A stretch of 64,000 nt of DNA from Viola odorata. Lineage: Eukaryota > Streptophyta > Magnoliopsida > Malpighiales > Violaceae. Of the stretch, positions 9,817 through 19,619 are shown in pieces. How positions within the stretch are numbered: the first letter of the stretch is position 1; each line of letters opens with the position of its first letter. The notes under the pieces are model-generated. The model was not told where the DNA came from. It did not search any database and worked only from the letters and a program-made list of their open reading frames with translations. The position numbers were made by a program, and so were the translations under genes. The stretch lies in contig OY829538.1 of the NCBI GenBank assembly GCA_963691705.1, positions 12,612,443 to 12,676,442 on the forward strand, in the 5' to 3' direction.

Positions 9817-12800
9817 GAATGCCGGAAACCCAATGAAGCAAAATGGTATTTGGATAGCGGGTGTTCACGGCATATGACGGGTGACAAGTCAAAATTCACC
9901 CATTTGGAGAAGAAAGACAAAGGAGGCGTGACTTTTGGCGATAACCAAAAACGCAAGGTTTTGGGTATTGGTAAAGTTGGTCACTCACCTTCTATTGAAA
10001 ATGTGTTGTTTGTTCAAGGATTAAAATTCAATCTTTTAAGCATAAGTCAATTGTGTGATAGAGATTTATTTGTTATTTTTACTTCTACACATTGTGAAGT
10101 TAGAAATGTACACACACAATCACTTGTTTTTATTGGTAATAGAGTTGGGAATATTTACATGATTGATTTGAATGATATTTCTAATGATGATCATACTTGT
10201 TTAAGTGCTTTAGTAGATAATTCTTCAATATGGCATAGGAGACTTGTTCATGTAGGAATGGACCATATTGCAAAGCTATCTAGGAAGGAGCTAGTACGAG
10301 GATTACCTAAATTGAAGTATGAGATGAAAGGCTTGTGTGATGCGTGTCAATATGGAAAGCAAATCAAGAGCTCATTCAAGTCCATAAAAACCGTGTCTAC
10401 TTCAAGGCCACTTCAACTTCTCCACCTTGACCTTTTTGGACCGATAAGGACAGCTAGCTTGGGTGGTAAGAAGTATTGTTTTGTAATTGTGGATGACTAT
10501 TCTAGATTTACATGGGTTTTATTTTTATCTCATAAGCATGATGCATGTGATAACTTCAAAAGACTTTGCTATAAAATTCAAATCGAAAAAGGTTTCAAAA
10601 TTTCCAAAATAAGAAGTGATCATGGTGGTGAATTTGAAAATGGCATGTTTCACGATTTTTGCAATGAAAATGGTATTGATCATAATTTTTCATGTCCTCG
10701 CACTCCTTAACAAAATGGGGTAGTTGAGAGGAAAAATAGATCTTTGCAAGAAGCGGCTAGGACTCTTTTAAATGAACACTCTTTGCCAAAATATTTTTGG
10801 GCCGAAGCCGTTAGTACCGCATGCTACATTTTAAATCGTGTTTTAATTCGTCCTCTTTTAAACAAGACTTGTTATGAATTATGGCATGATAGAAAACCCA
10901 CCATTGCACATCTTAGAGTCTTTGGGTGTAAATATTTTATTTTGAATATCAAAGACAATTTGGGAAAATTTGATGCAAAGTTGGATTAAGGTATCTTTCT
11001 TGGTTACTCTACTTCTAGCAAAGCTTATAGAGTCTATAATAAAAGAACTCTAGTTGTAGAAGAATCCATGCACATTGCTTTTGATGAAACTAATCCTTTT
11101 GAAAGTGTCAAAAAGATAGCTAGTGATGATGATGATGATTTTGGAAGTCTTCAAGTTTATCCTCCTACGACGATTCTTGATGATCCAAAGGACAACACAC
11201 CACCTCTAGAAAATCCAGAAATTCAAGAGGAAAAGGATATGGAGAAAGAGGCCCTTGAGAATGCAAATGATGTAGTCAACCAAGATGATCAAGGCCCCTC
11301 TCATTCCAAACCTTGGACCATGATGAAAGCTCATCCACAAGAACAAATTTTAGGTAATTTAAATGGCAAAGGTATGACTACTCGTTCTTCTTTTAGAAAT
11401 ATGTGTGATCACCAAGCTTTTGTATCTCAATTTGAGCCTAAAAAGTTTGATGAGGCCTTGCATGATGAATTTTGGATGATTGCCATGCAAGAGGAACTAA
11501 ATCAATTTGAACGTAATTGTGTTTGGAAATTAGTTCCTAAGCCTAGCAACCAAACTATCATTGGTACCAAGTGGGTTTTTAGAAACAAACTTGATGAATC
11601 GGGAAATGTTATTAGGAACAAAGCTCGATTGGTGGCCCAAGGGTACAACCAACAAGAAGGAATAGATTTTGATGAAACATTTGCCCCGGTTGCTAGACTT
11701 GAAGCCATTCGCATGTTGTTAGCTTTTGCATGTTTTAAAAATATGAATTTATATCAAATGGATGTTAAAAGTGCATTTTTGAATGGTTACATCATGGAAG
11801 AAGTGTATGTTAAACAACCTCCCGGTTTTGAAGATTATAAATTTCCTAACCATGTGTTTAAATTGCAAAAGGCTTTATATGGTCTTAAACAAGCTCCTAG
11901 AGCTTGGTATGATCGTTTAAGTCATTTTTTATTGAAAAATGGTTTTAAAATGGGAAAAATTGACTCTACACTCTTCACTAAAAATGATGGTAAACATATG
12001 ATAATTGTGCAAATTTATGTCGATGATATTATCTTTGGTGCTACTAATGTTTCTTTGTGCAAGGATTTTGAAAAATGTATGCATAGCGAATTTGAGATGA
12101 GCATGATGGGAGAATTGACATTCTTCCTTGGACTTCAAATCCGACAATCTCAAGAAGGCATTTTTATCAATCAAGCGAAGTATATCAAGGATCTCCTCAC
12201 CAAATATGGATACGACAATATCAAGGAGAGTCCTATTCCCCTTAGTCCTACCACCAATCTTGACAAAGATGAAGATGGTAAAGATGTAGACATTACTCTT
12301 TATCGAGGTATGATTGGTAGTCTTTTATATTTAACAGCAAGTAGACCAGATATAATGTTTAGTGTTTGTCTATTTGCTCGTTATCAATCTTGTCCTAAAG
12401 AGTCCCATTTAAGTGCATTGAAAAGAATTTTCAGATATTTGAAAGGCACATCTAAACTAGGACTTTGGTATCCAAAAGGAACTAGCATTGTTCTAGTTGG
12501 CTATTCCGATTCTGATTTTGCAGGTTGTAGAATAGATAGGAAAAGCACTAGTGGCACATGTCATTTCTTAGGACAAGCTTTGGTTTCTTGGTCAAGTAAG
12601 AAGCAAAACTCAGTTGCAACTTCCACTACGGAAGCTGAATATATTGCATGTGGTTCTTGTGTAGCACAAGTTTTGTGGATGAAGCAAACCTTAGAAGATT
12701 TTCATCTAAAGTTTAGTAACATTCCTATTTATTGTGATAACACAAGTGCACTGAAATTGGTCAAGAATCCTATTTGTCATTCACGGACTAAGCATATTGA

Positions 12801-12960
12801 TGTGCGACACCATTTCATCCGTGATCATTTAGCAAAAGGGGATATTTCACTTGAATTTGTTGGTACTAACAGTCAACTTGCAGACATTTTTACTAAGCCT
12901 CTTGCAAAGGATCGTTTCGTGGAGCTAAGACATGAAATCGGTATTTGTCATCCTTTTTGA
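9817..12960 (+). pseudogene. Copia pol (PR-IN-RT-RH) with two premature stops
   Basis: Protease core WYLDSGCSRHMTG. Integrase zinc-binding HH-CC region (WHRRLVHVGM...CDACQYGK) and catalytic D, D, E in HLDLFGP, RSDHGGEF and VVERKNR. Reverse transcriptase has YVDDIIFG and [14 protein letters not shown]. RNase H has [18 protein letters not shown] and ends with the [13 protein letters not shown] tail. A TAA at 10708-10710 falls inside the conserved PQQNGVVER motif, where the family has CAA, and a second TAA follows KLD at 10987-10989. Pol is shifted by one base relative to gag. Apart from these, the frame is well preserved, in line with the low LTR divergence. Confidence 0.93.
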
Positions 12961-13391
12961 ATATCTCCATTCGGTATTCCTAAATTCTTTTTATGTCTAT
13001 TACATTTATCCTTGAAATTTGATAATTGTGTGATCTTAATACTTGTTAAAAGTATTTTTGGATTTGATCTTTGCTTGCTCCTTTATTACTCCTTAAATGA
13101 TCTTAATTGACCTCTCGTACTATTTACCCTTTTTGTTAATGACAAAGGGGGAGAATAAGTTAAGGGGAGAAGTTTTTAAAATTGGGAGAAAAGTAAGTTT
13201 AAGGGGGGAGCAAAATTTTAAATCTTTGTCATGCTCTATATGCAACTAACGTTTTATGTAGGGGGAGCATTTATGACAAAGTTATAGGGGGAGTTTTATC
13301 TTAAACTCTACTCTCTTATATTTCTACTTAAAATTACATGCTTATTGTGTTTTAATTAATTTGTGGTTGTCATCATCAAAAAGGGGGAGAT
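12961..13391 (+). other. Copia 3' untranslated region with multiple polypurine tracts
   Basis: Non-coding stretch with at least five GGGGGAG-type purine tracts (near 13147, 13205, 13261, 13287 and 13383). The last abuts the right LTR and is the likely primer for plus-strand synthesis. Multiplied tracts at this place are known from the SIRE lineage; the env-like frame often found there is absent. Confidence 0.7.
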
Positions 13392-14717
13392 TGTTAGCCC
13401 AAGGGGTACTTCGAACCTATTTTGATGATGTAAAGACACATAAATTAATTAGATTGCTAATTCAATTTTAAGTGAAAATGTAATTTCAGTTTGCGATCAA
13501 GACTTTATATGAGCAACAATTCGGTAAATCGCGAACGTGAAGATCAAGTATTCTTGGACTTAATGTGGGTAAGTATGATTCAATTTAACACTTGATTAAT
13601 GTTCAATATACCTCAAGAAAAGTGTGTCAAAAGGTTTTACGCGAAAACGTTTTTTAAATCTCGAGTTATAGAGGAATGGGTCTTGTCTGGCCATTTCAAG
13701 CCAGAATTTCATCGCGTGGTTGCATCAAGCATTTGGACAAGCAAATGGAGTCCGATTTGAGAGAACAAGGTCTTGATGGAAACTTCAGGATGTTAGCTTT
13801 CATTTGAGATTAGTTTCAGCCAAATCGGACGGTTGGATCAGAAGTTATGCTCATTGACATTTTGGCGCGCAGTGTGAACGCAGAAATGAATTATTTTTGG
13901 TTGTCAAGAAGCGAAGCTAGCGGCATACCGCCCCAGCTTCTTGGTGTCTGGCGGTATACCGCCCCAGCCCAGGAGAGACGCGCCAATAGCTATTTTCTCC
14001 ACTTCCAACGGCTATTTTTGAGCCCATAACCTCTTGTCCGTGCTTCTACACCTTCCTACCTATAAATACTCATCCCATATGAGTTTGAACATAAGAAGAA
14101 ACCATAAGAAAGCTCTTACAAACTCCCAAACACAAAATCAGATTTACATACCCAAAGATTCAACATTCTCATTTATGCAAGCTTCTCTTCAAGGATTTCA
14201 AATATTCTTGCATATAATTCTGAGTGTTTTTGGCTTTCTTCTTGAGGTAACATTGTTCATTTATTGGTGTTGATTTGCAATCATATACTTATCTATTTGT
14301 GTACACCAATTGTTTGTTGCATATTTATACAAAATCATTGTTAAGGTTTGAAAAGTGTACCTAACACTTTTGGGTAAAGGGTAGTGTTCTCATCCCATTG
14401 AAAGAGAACTTAGGTTTGTGGTTGAGCCCTTGAAAAACCATAGGTTGTAGTTGAGCCTTGGAAATCTACTTGTAACGTTGTTGGTGAGCCCGGTAAAACC
14501 AATTGTAAGGTTGTGAGCTGAACCCGTAAAAGCTCAAGTGAATAGCAAAGTGGTTTGCATTCGAAAATCCTAAGAGGAGGACTCTTAGGTAGTGGAGTAC
14601 AATTCAGTTGTGAATTGGAACCACTATACATATTGTGTTTGTTATTCTACTCTTATCTTGTGCAGAAAATTTGAAGAGCCTATTCACCCCCCCTCTAGGC
14701 CATTTATTGATTTATCA
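13392..14717 (+). repeat. Right LTR of the Copia element
   Basis: 1326 bp, same length as the left LTR, with about six substitutions. TATAAATA at 14061-14068. It ends TTTATCA against the target duplication AAAGC and the Tim17 fragment. Confidence 0.93.
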
Positions 14718-14718
14718 A

Positions 14719-14937
14719 AAGCATAATCCCAGCTCCTTCAATCAAAGCCAACAACACCCCACCAAACGCAGCATACCGAGCTGACCCGCCGAGCCCTTGG
14801 CGCATGGAGAGAAACCCACCGGTAGCTGCTCCGGCGATGATCGAATTCCACGGATCCTCTTTCTGGCGGATGTAAACCATGGAGCAATCGAAGGTGGAGA
14901 ACAAGCCACCCTACACCGCGAAACTGCCGCCGACTCG
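14719..14937 (-). pseudogene. Captured Tim17 gene fragment
   Basis: Reading the minus strand gives RVGGSFAV, a stop, then [40 protein letters not shown] and, at the end, [15 protein letters not shown]. This is the central part of mitochondrial inner-membrane translocase subunit Tim17, which forms part of the TIM23 presequence channel. The in-frame TAG stands where the family has Trp (AVWGG), so the fragment cannot encode intact Tim17. Neither the N nor the C terminus is present. It lies inside a Mutator-like element, so it is read as transduplicated host sequence. The Copia right LTR begins at its end. The antisense open frame at 14797-15246 is a shadow. Confidence 0.88.
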
Positions 14938-15840
14938 GTCAGATCTATTATCATCTTCACCTTCTTTACAGATCTAGATCTATTGTTAACGGGAAGCAGC
15001 AGACCAGCGGTGGTGGGAGAGAAGGGGTCGTTGGTTTTAGCAGTGGTTGATGGGTGGGATTTGGGTTTGTTTCACGGCTGGGTTGAGGAACGGTGGCTGC
15101 GGTGGTTTGGTTCAGGTTTGGCAGAGGGGATGGGGACTGAATGGATTTTTGGTTCGGTTGTGGAGTTTAATTTGATGATTTGGTTCGGGTTTGGCAGCGA
15201 CGGCGAGGAGCACTCTGTCTGGTATGCATTTGTTGAGTTTTCCTAAACTAGCTCATTAGTATTTGCGTCGTACATTGTCAATAAGCTATTAGCATAAAAC
15301 ACTTAAATTGGCTCATCTGAATTTCTAAGTTTGTGGCTTGCAGAGTGCTTACTGTTGTTAGAAAGTGGAAACTTTTATTTAGGAGAGAGTATTGTATTTA
15401 TCCTTTTTCATGGTTGAAGGAAGAAAGTCTAGACTCCAGATATAACTTGCAAACCAATATTTAATGGTTTAAATCCAAAAAAGGCACCTGTACATGAATT
15501 GATTGACTCATTTGGCACCTCTGCTCAAAAAATGGTTTACACCTATACTTCTTACGTATGACACATTTGGCACCTTCCACGAACGGCGTCACCAATTTGT
15601 CGTTAACTGCTTGCGTGGCGCGCCACGTCATAAAGTTGGCCACGTGGCATATTCGACCCAAATAGCGCCAGAGCGGGTCTCGAACCGGGTCTTTTATTTG
15701 GGCCGCGAACGACGCGTCGCTCGTATGGACAGCGACCCAAGTGCCACTCATTCCAGGCGACGCGTCGTTCGTGTATTTAGTGAGCGACGCGTCGCCCAAG
15801 TTGACGCTTATAATCCAAATCCACAATGTTTTTTACAAAA

Positions 15841-15913
15841 TGGAGACGCGAGGATTCGAACACCGAACCGCTCGCATGCAAAGCCAGCGCTCTACCATAT
15901 GAGCTACGAATCT
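15841..15913 (-). pseudogene. tRNA-Ala(TGC)-like sequence, left arm
   Basis: 73 bp with a tRNA layout: TA-GCTC D-arm with ATATGGTA loop, anticodon loop TTTGCAT (TGC), and T-loop TTCGAAT. The acceptor stem pairs at only about 4 of 7 positions, the anticodon stem has one mismatch, and the T-stem has one. The pol III A and B boxes look recognisable. The degenerate acceptor stem argues against a functional tRNA. Confidence 0.6.
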
Positions 15914-16666
15914 TGGCTGCTTTTGGTTCTTTGTTAATATAATTATATCCATATATAGTAAGATTGATTGATTCTGTGGGCTTGAGTCCGCCTTGGATTT
16001 TCTTTTTTCTACTTGGATATTGTGGGGACCTTTATTCATTTCTTATTCCTTAATTTTAATTTTAAAAATTCAGAAAATAATGAAATTAATTTTAAAAATT
16101 CAGAAAATAGTTTTATTAATTTAAAAATTCAGAAAATAATATAACTAATTTTAAAAATTCAGAAAATAATGAAATTTATTTTAAAAATTCAGAAAATAGT
16201 TTATTAATTTAAAAATTCAGAAAAAATAATATAATTAATTTTAAAAAATTTAAAAAATAATATAATTAATTTTAAAAATTCAGAAAATAATATATTTTCT
16301 GAATTTTTAAAATTAGTTATATTATTTTCTGAATTTTTAAATTAATAAAATTATTTTCTGAATTTTTAAAATTAATTTCATTATTTTCTGAATTTTTAAA
16401 ATTAATTATATTATTTTTTCTGAATTTTTAAATTAATAAACTATTTTCTGAATTTTTAAATTAATAAAACTATTTTCTGAATTTTTAAAATTAATTTCAT
16501 TATTTTTTGAATTTTTAAAATTAAAATTAAGGAATAAGAAATGAATAAAGGTCCCCACAATATCCAAGTATAAAAAAGAAAATCCAAGGCGGACTCAAGC
16601 CCACAGAATCAATCAATCTTACTATATATGGGTATAATTATATTAACAAAGAACCAAAAGCAGCCA

Positions 16667-16739
16667 AGATTCGTAGCTCATATGGTAGAGCGCTGGCTTT
16701 GCATGCGAGCGGTTCGGTGTTCGAATCTTCGAGGCTCCA
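16667..16739 (+). pseudogene. tRNA-Ala(TGC)-like sequence, right arm
   Basis: Mirror copy of the sequence in the left arm, again 73 bp, with the TGC anticodon at 16700-16702 and T-loop TTCGAAT. It is followed by a TTTT run that could end pol III transcription. The acceptor stem is degenerate and differs from the left copy near the 3' side (AGGCTCC versus CGTCTCC). Confidence 0.6.
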
Positions 16740-16865
16740 TTTTGTAAAAAACATTGTGGATTTGAATTATAAGTGTCAACTTGGGCGACGCGTCGTTCGC
16801 GGCCCAAATAAAATCTGAATTTAATCCCACCTAACTAAATAATAAGGATGTAATTCAATTTATCT

Positions 16866-17680
16866 GGATGCCATTCTTGGGATTGGAGGCACACACATGC
16901 ATCAAGTTATGCAGCATAAAGATGCTGGAGTTCTTTTCTTTGCAGGTATGTGATGTTCAGCTTTGCAACACAGTGAACTAGGTTCAGCTTTGCGACACAG
17001 TGATGAGCCAAATTTCAGTATTGCTCCGTCAATTTGCCCTCCCCAGATTCAGTTTCAAGATAACATTTCTGCATCTATATTTGATTTTTGTTATAATTGA
17101 AACATATGTAGTTTGATTAATGGTTTAATTTTGAGAAATGATTGGGAATTGAAATTGATTCTTGGTATTTGTTTAAGTAGAAATTTGTTAATTTGGTAGA
17201 TGATGGTGGGATTGAGATGAGAAGAAGATTAAAATATTATAATTAATCTAAAAATTCAAAAAAATAATATAATTAATTTAATTTACAAAATCTAGAAAAA
17301 TCCAGATGCCATTCTTGGGATTGGAGGCACACACATGCATCAAGTTATGCAGCATAAAGATGCTGGAGTTCTTTTCTTTGCAGGTATGTGATGTTCAGCT
17401 TTGCAACACAGTGAACTAGGTTCAGCTTTGCGACACAGTGATGAGCCAAATTTCAGTATTGCTCCGTCAATTTGCCCTCCCCAGATTCAGTTTCAAGATA
17501 ACATTTCTGCATCTATATTTGATTTTTGTTATAATTGAAACATATGTAGTTTGATTAATGGTTTAATTTTGAGAAATGATTGGGAATTGAAATTGATTCT
17601 TGGTATTTGTTTAAGTAGAAATTTGTTAATTTGGTAGATGATGGTGGGATTGAGATGAGAAGAAGATTAAGATATTTCTG
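16866..17680. repeat. Direct duplication of a ~380-bp exon/intron-like block
   Basis: Two nearly identical copies (about 16866-17248 and 17304-17680) start GATGCCATTCTTGGGATTGG. Each first reads as an open exon-like stretch (DAILGIGGTHMHQVMQHKD and so on) ending in TTTGCAG followed by GTATGTG, a good splice donor, and then AT-rich intron-like sequence. The spacer between the copies is repeated inverted just after copy 2 (about 17700-17775). I do not recognise the protein. The block is probably a captured host exon that was duplicated inside the MULE. Confidence 0.7.
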
Positions 17681-17900
17681 CTTCAATTTTTTGGATTTTT
17701 TTTCTGGATTTTTCTAGATTTTGTAAATTAAATTAATTATATTATTTTTTTGAATTTTTAGATTAATTATAATATTTTTTTGGATTTTTTAAATTAAGTA
17801 AATAAATGGAAAAGAAAAAGAAAGAATGAAAAAAAAAAAAAAAACAATGAAAATACTGAAAATCTGACTTGTGGGCCTAGTTAAACAGTCTAATTTTTGA

Positions 17901-18080
17901 AATAAATAATAAAAAATTCGGAGTTAACGGCCGTTAGTGTCCGTTAGGGTCGAATTTGACGGCGGGAACCTGGAGTGACTAACGGCCCTAACGCCAGATA
18001 CCCGTGGGAACCAAAAATCGTTTTAGGGACCAACTAAAATGAAAATAATAACCGTGTGGACCTCCGGGTGCTTTCTCCCT
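17901..18080. repeat. Right terminal inverted repeat of the large MULE
   Basis: Reverse complement of the left repeat with scattered substitutions. The right-hand target duplication TACTTTTGG follows at 18081-18089. Confidence 0.85.
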
Positions 18081-18170
18081 TACTTTTGGCATGTCACAGT
18101 TTATTGATATTATTTTTTAAATTAAAATTGAAATAACGGAGTCGGTTTTGGTTTTAAAAAAAAGACACTG

Positions 18171-18199
18171 GCAATGAGCCAATGAGCCAATTAGCCAAT
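18171..18199. promoter_or_regulatory. Triple CCAAT box upstream of HCF164
   Basis: CCAAT occurs three times with exact 8-bp spacing (18179, 18187, 18195) within an array of the type GAGCCAAT. A fourth, weaker unit (GGCAATGA) precedes it. The array lies 135-155 bp upstream of the HCF164 start and about 90 bp from the MULE border. NF-Y binding is inferred from the motif. Confidence 0.5.
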
Positions 18200-18333
18200 G
18201 AGGCGTGAGCGTGGAAGTTTTATCTTCCACCGGAAAGGGACAGAACAAACTTTCTGGCCATTTAATCAAGACTTCCAAATACACATTTCAAAGTCCAAGC
18301 AAGCAAAAACCAAAGCTGTTATAGTATCTTCAC

Positions 18334-19619
18334 ATGGCCGGAGTGGCTTCAAGCCCCTTACGCCTCCATACATTCCGTCCATATTTCCAAGCTTCTCAAT
18401 CCTCCCCATCTTCACTCACCACCTCCACTCTCCACTTCCACCCCAAATTCCGCAGATTTCCCGCCGTTTCTTGCCAAACCAACCCCGATGACAACAACCC
18501 CACCGAGTCATGCTGTGTAAGCTTTTCAAATCTCATCTTCTCTTGTGATTTGGTTTCCACTGATTTTTTGCAGGCTAAAGACTTTTTCTCGTGTTCTTTC
18601 AATAGGAAAACAAGGCAAGTGTTGAAGAAGGGTCTGTAGATGGTAGCACAACCGAGGCTACTGCTAGTCCTTCTTCCTCTTCGGATTCTGCAGTTCCTGA
18701 ATTTCCCACCAGAGATGTTAATAGGCGAGTAGCAGTTGCTTCTGTGCTCGGTGCTGTGGGACTTTTCTTGTCCGGGCGGCTGGATTTGGGCATCTCTTTG
18801 AAAGACCTCTCCGCTGCTGCATTGTCCTACGAGGAGGTTCTATTCTATCCCCTTTTGTTAAACTTTTTTTCGTTTAAGATTTTGAGTTAGTTTGCTTCAA
18901 CAATGGCCGCCTAGGTTGGCGATCGTTTTGACTAGTGGGTGTGCTCATTGCAAGGAAGATACTTTCTTCATTCTTGCAATTCCTAATTGCGTGTATTGGG
19001 TTTGGTTTTGACTAGTTTTGAAGACTGTGAAAGTAGAGCCAGACTCAAATTCGACATCTCAAATTTGTCAAAAGTGTTGAATCAGAAATGTTAATCTAAT
19101 ATTTGCCAGTGATGTTTGTGTTTTGGGTTGTTTGTTTAGGCTCTTTCTAATGGGAAGCCGACGGTTGTGGAGTTCTATGCAGATTGGTGTGAAGTGTGTC
19201 GGGAGTTAGCTCCTGATGTGTACAAAGTTGAGGAACAATACAGGTAGTAGTGACAGCTTTTAAGCTTTATTATGTTGCCAATTTTAAGTGTGCTTCCACT
19301 TATTTACAGCTGTTTATGTGTAACTGTATTATTCAGGGACCGGGTAAACTTTGTTATGTTGAATGTCGACAACACAAAGTGGGAACAAGAGCTTGATGAG
19401 TTTGGGGTGGAAGGTATTCCTCACTTCGCATTCTTGGACAGAGAAGGGAATGAAGAGGGTAATGTAGTTGGTAGGCTTCCAAGGCAGTACTTTGTTGAGA
19501 ATGTTGAGGCTCTTGTGCGTGGGGAAGCATCAATACCTCATGCTCGTGTTGTGGGACAGTATTCTAAACCAGAATCAAGGAAGGTGCGTCCAGTTGTTGA
19601 TCCTAGAAGTCATGGATAG
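18334..19619 (+). CDS. HCF164: Thioredoxin-like protein HCF164, chloroplastic
   Basis: Four exons: 18334-18516, 18606-18836, 19140-19243, 19337-19619. The joined frame is 801 nt, 266 residues, close to the 261 of Arabidopsis HCF164. HCF164 is a thylakoid-membrane thioredoxin-like protein with its active site in the lumen. It passes reducing equivalents during cytochrome b6f assembly. Seen here: a Ser/Arg-rich transit peptide, one hydrophobic segment at about 100-120 ([18 protein letters not shown]), and the active site WCEVC at 154-158 in exon 3. The conserved cis-Pro loop is VEGIPHF. The C-terminal tail ([16 protein letters not shown]) is typical of HCF164 rather than of soluble thioredoxins. 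The donor of intron 2 (GTTCTA) is weak but keeps the frame. A large MULE sits just upstream and could influence expression. Confidence 0.93.

Larger units (their letters stand above)
6672..14717 (+). mobile_element. Copia LTR retrotransposon, SIRE/Maximus-like
   Basis: Two 1326-bp LTRs (6672-7997 and 13392-14717) start TGTTAGCCCAAGG and end TTTATCA. They differ at only about 6 positions counted by eye (0.45%), so the insertion is young. Flanks AAAGT and AAAGC are a 5-bp target duplication with one mismatch. After the left LTR comes TTGGTAGCGGAGCAAGG, a tRNA-Met-type primer site. Gag and pol follow in the order protease, integrase, reverse transcriptase, RNase H (Copia order). Several AGGGGGAG purine tracts lie between pol and the right LTR, as in SIRE-type elements, with the last one (AAAAAGGGGGAGA) adjacent to the LTR. 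The element sits inside the large MULE next to the Tim17 fragment. Premature stops make it non-autonomous as read. Confidence 0.95.
15691..16813. repeat. 1.1-kb imperfect palindrome (foldback) with tRNA-like arms
   Basis: Two arms (about 15691-16288 and 16294-16813) are reverse complements around a 5-bp centre near 16291. The inner 230 bp of each arm are degenerate copies of a roughly 30-37-bp unit containing AAAAATTCAGAAAATAA. Further out each arm carries a tRNA-Ala-like sequence, then GCGACGCGTCG motifs. The left arm has three GACGCGTCG copies (15711, 15759, 15786) and the right has one (16787). This fits a deletion of about 75 bp between direct repeats in the right arm. The structure lies in the MULE body. 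Confidence 0.85.
6315..18080. mobile_element. 11.8-kb Mutator-like element (Pack-MULE) with nested insertions
   Basis: Terminal inverted repeats of about 175 bp (6315-6490 and 17901-18080) begin GGGAGAAGGCACCCGGAGG on the left and end with its near complement on the right. The flanking 9 bp are a perfect direct repeat, TACTTTTGG (6306-6314 and 18081-18089), as expected for Mutator-like transposition. No transposase is seen, so it is non-autonomous. Without the nested Copia element the body is about 3.7 kb. It holds a captured Tim17 fragment, a palindrome with tRNA-like sequences and a duplicated exon-like block. The right end sits 254 bp upstream of the HCF164 start codon. The MULE at 23224-25115 shares the TIR motif and internal AT-rich words, so the two belong to related families. 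Confidence 0.88.

Noticed and set aside
14797..15246. 149-codon plus-strand frame beside the Copia element
   Set aside because: Overlaps the Tim17 fragment in antisense and has Gly/Trp-rich chance composition.
15841..16739. Two functional tRNA-Ala genes
   Set aside because: Acceptor stems pair poorly and the anticodon and T stems have mismatches; mirrored placement in a transposon palindrome points to tRNA-derived repeat sequence.
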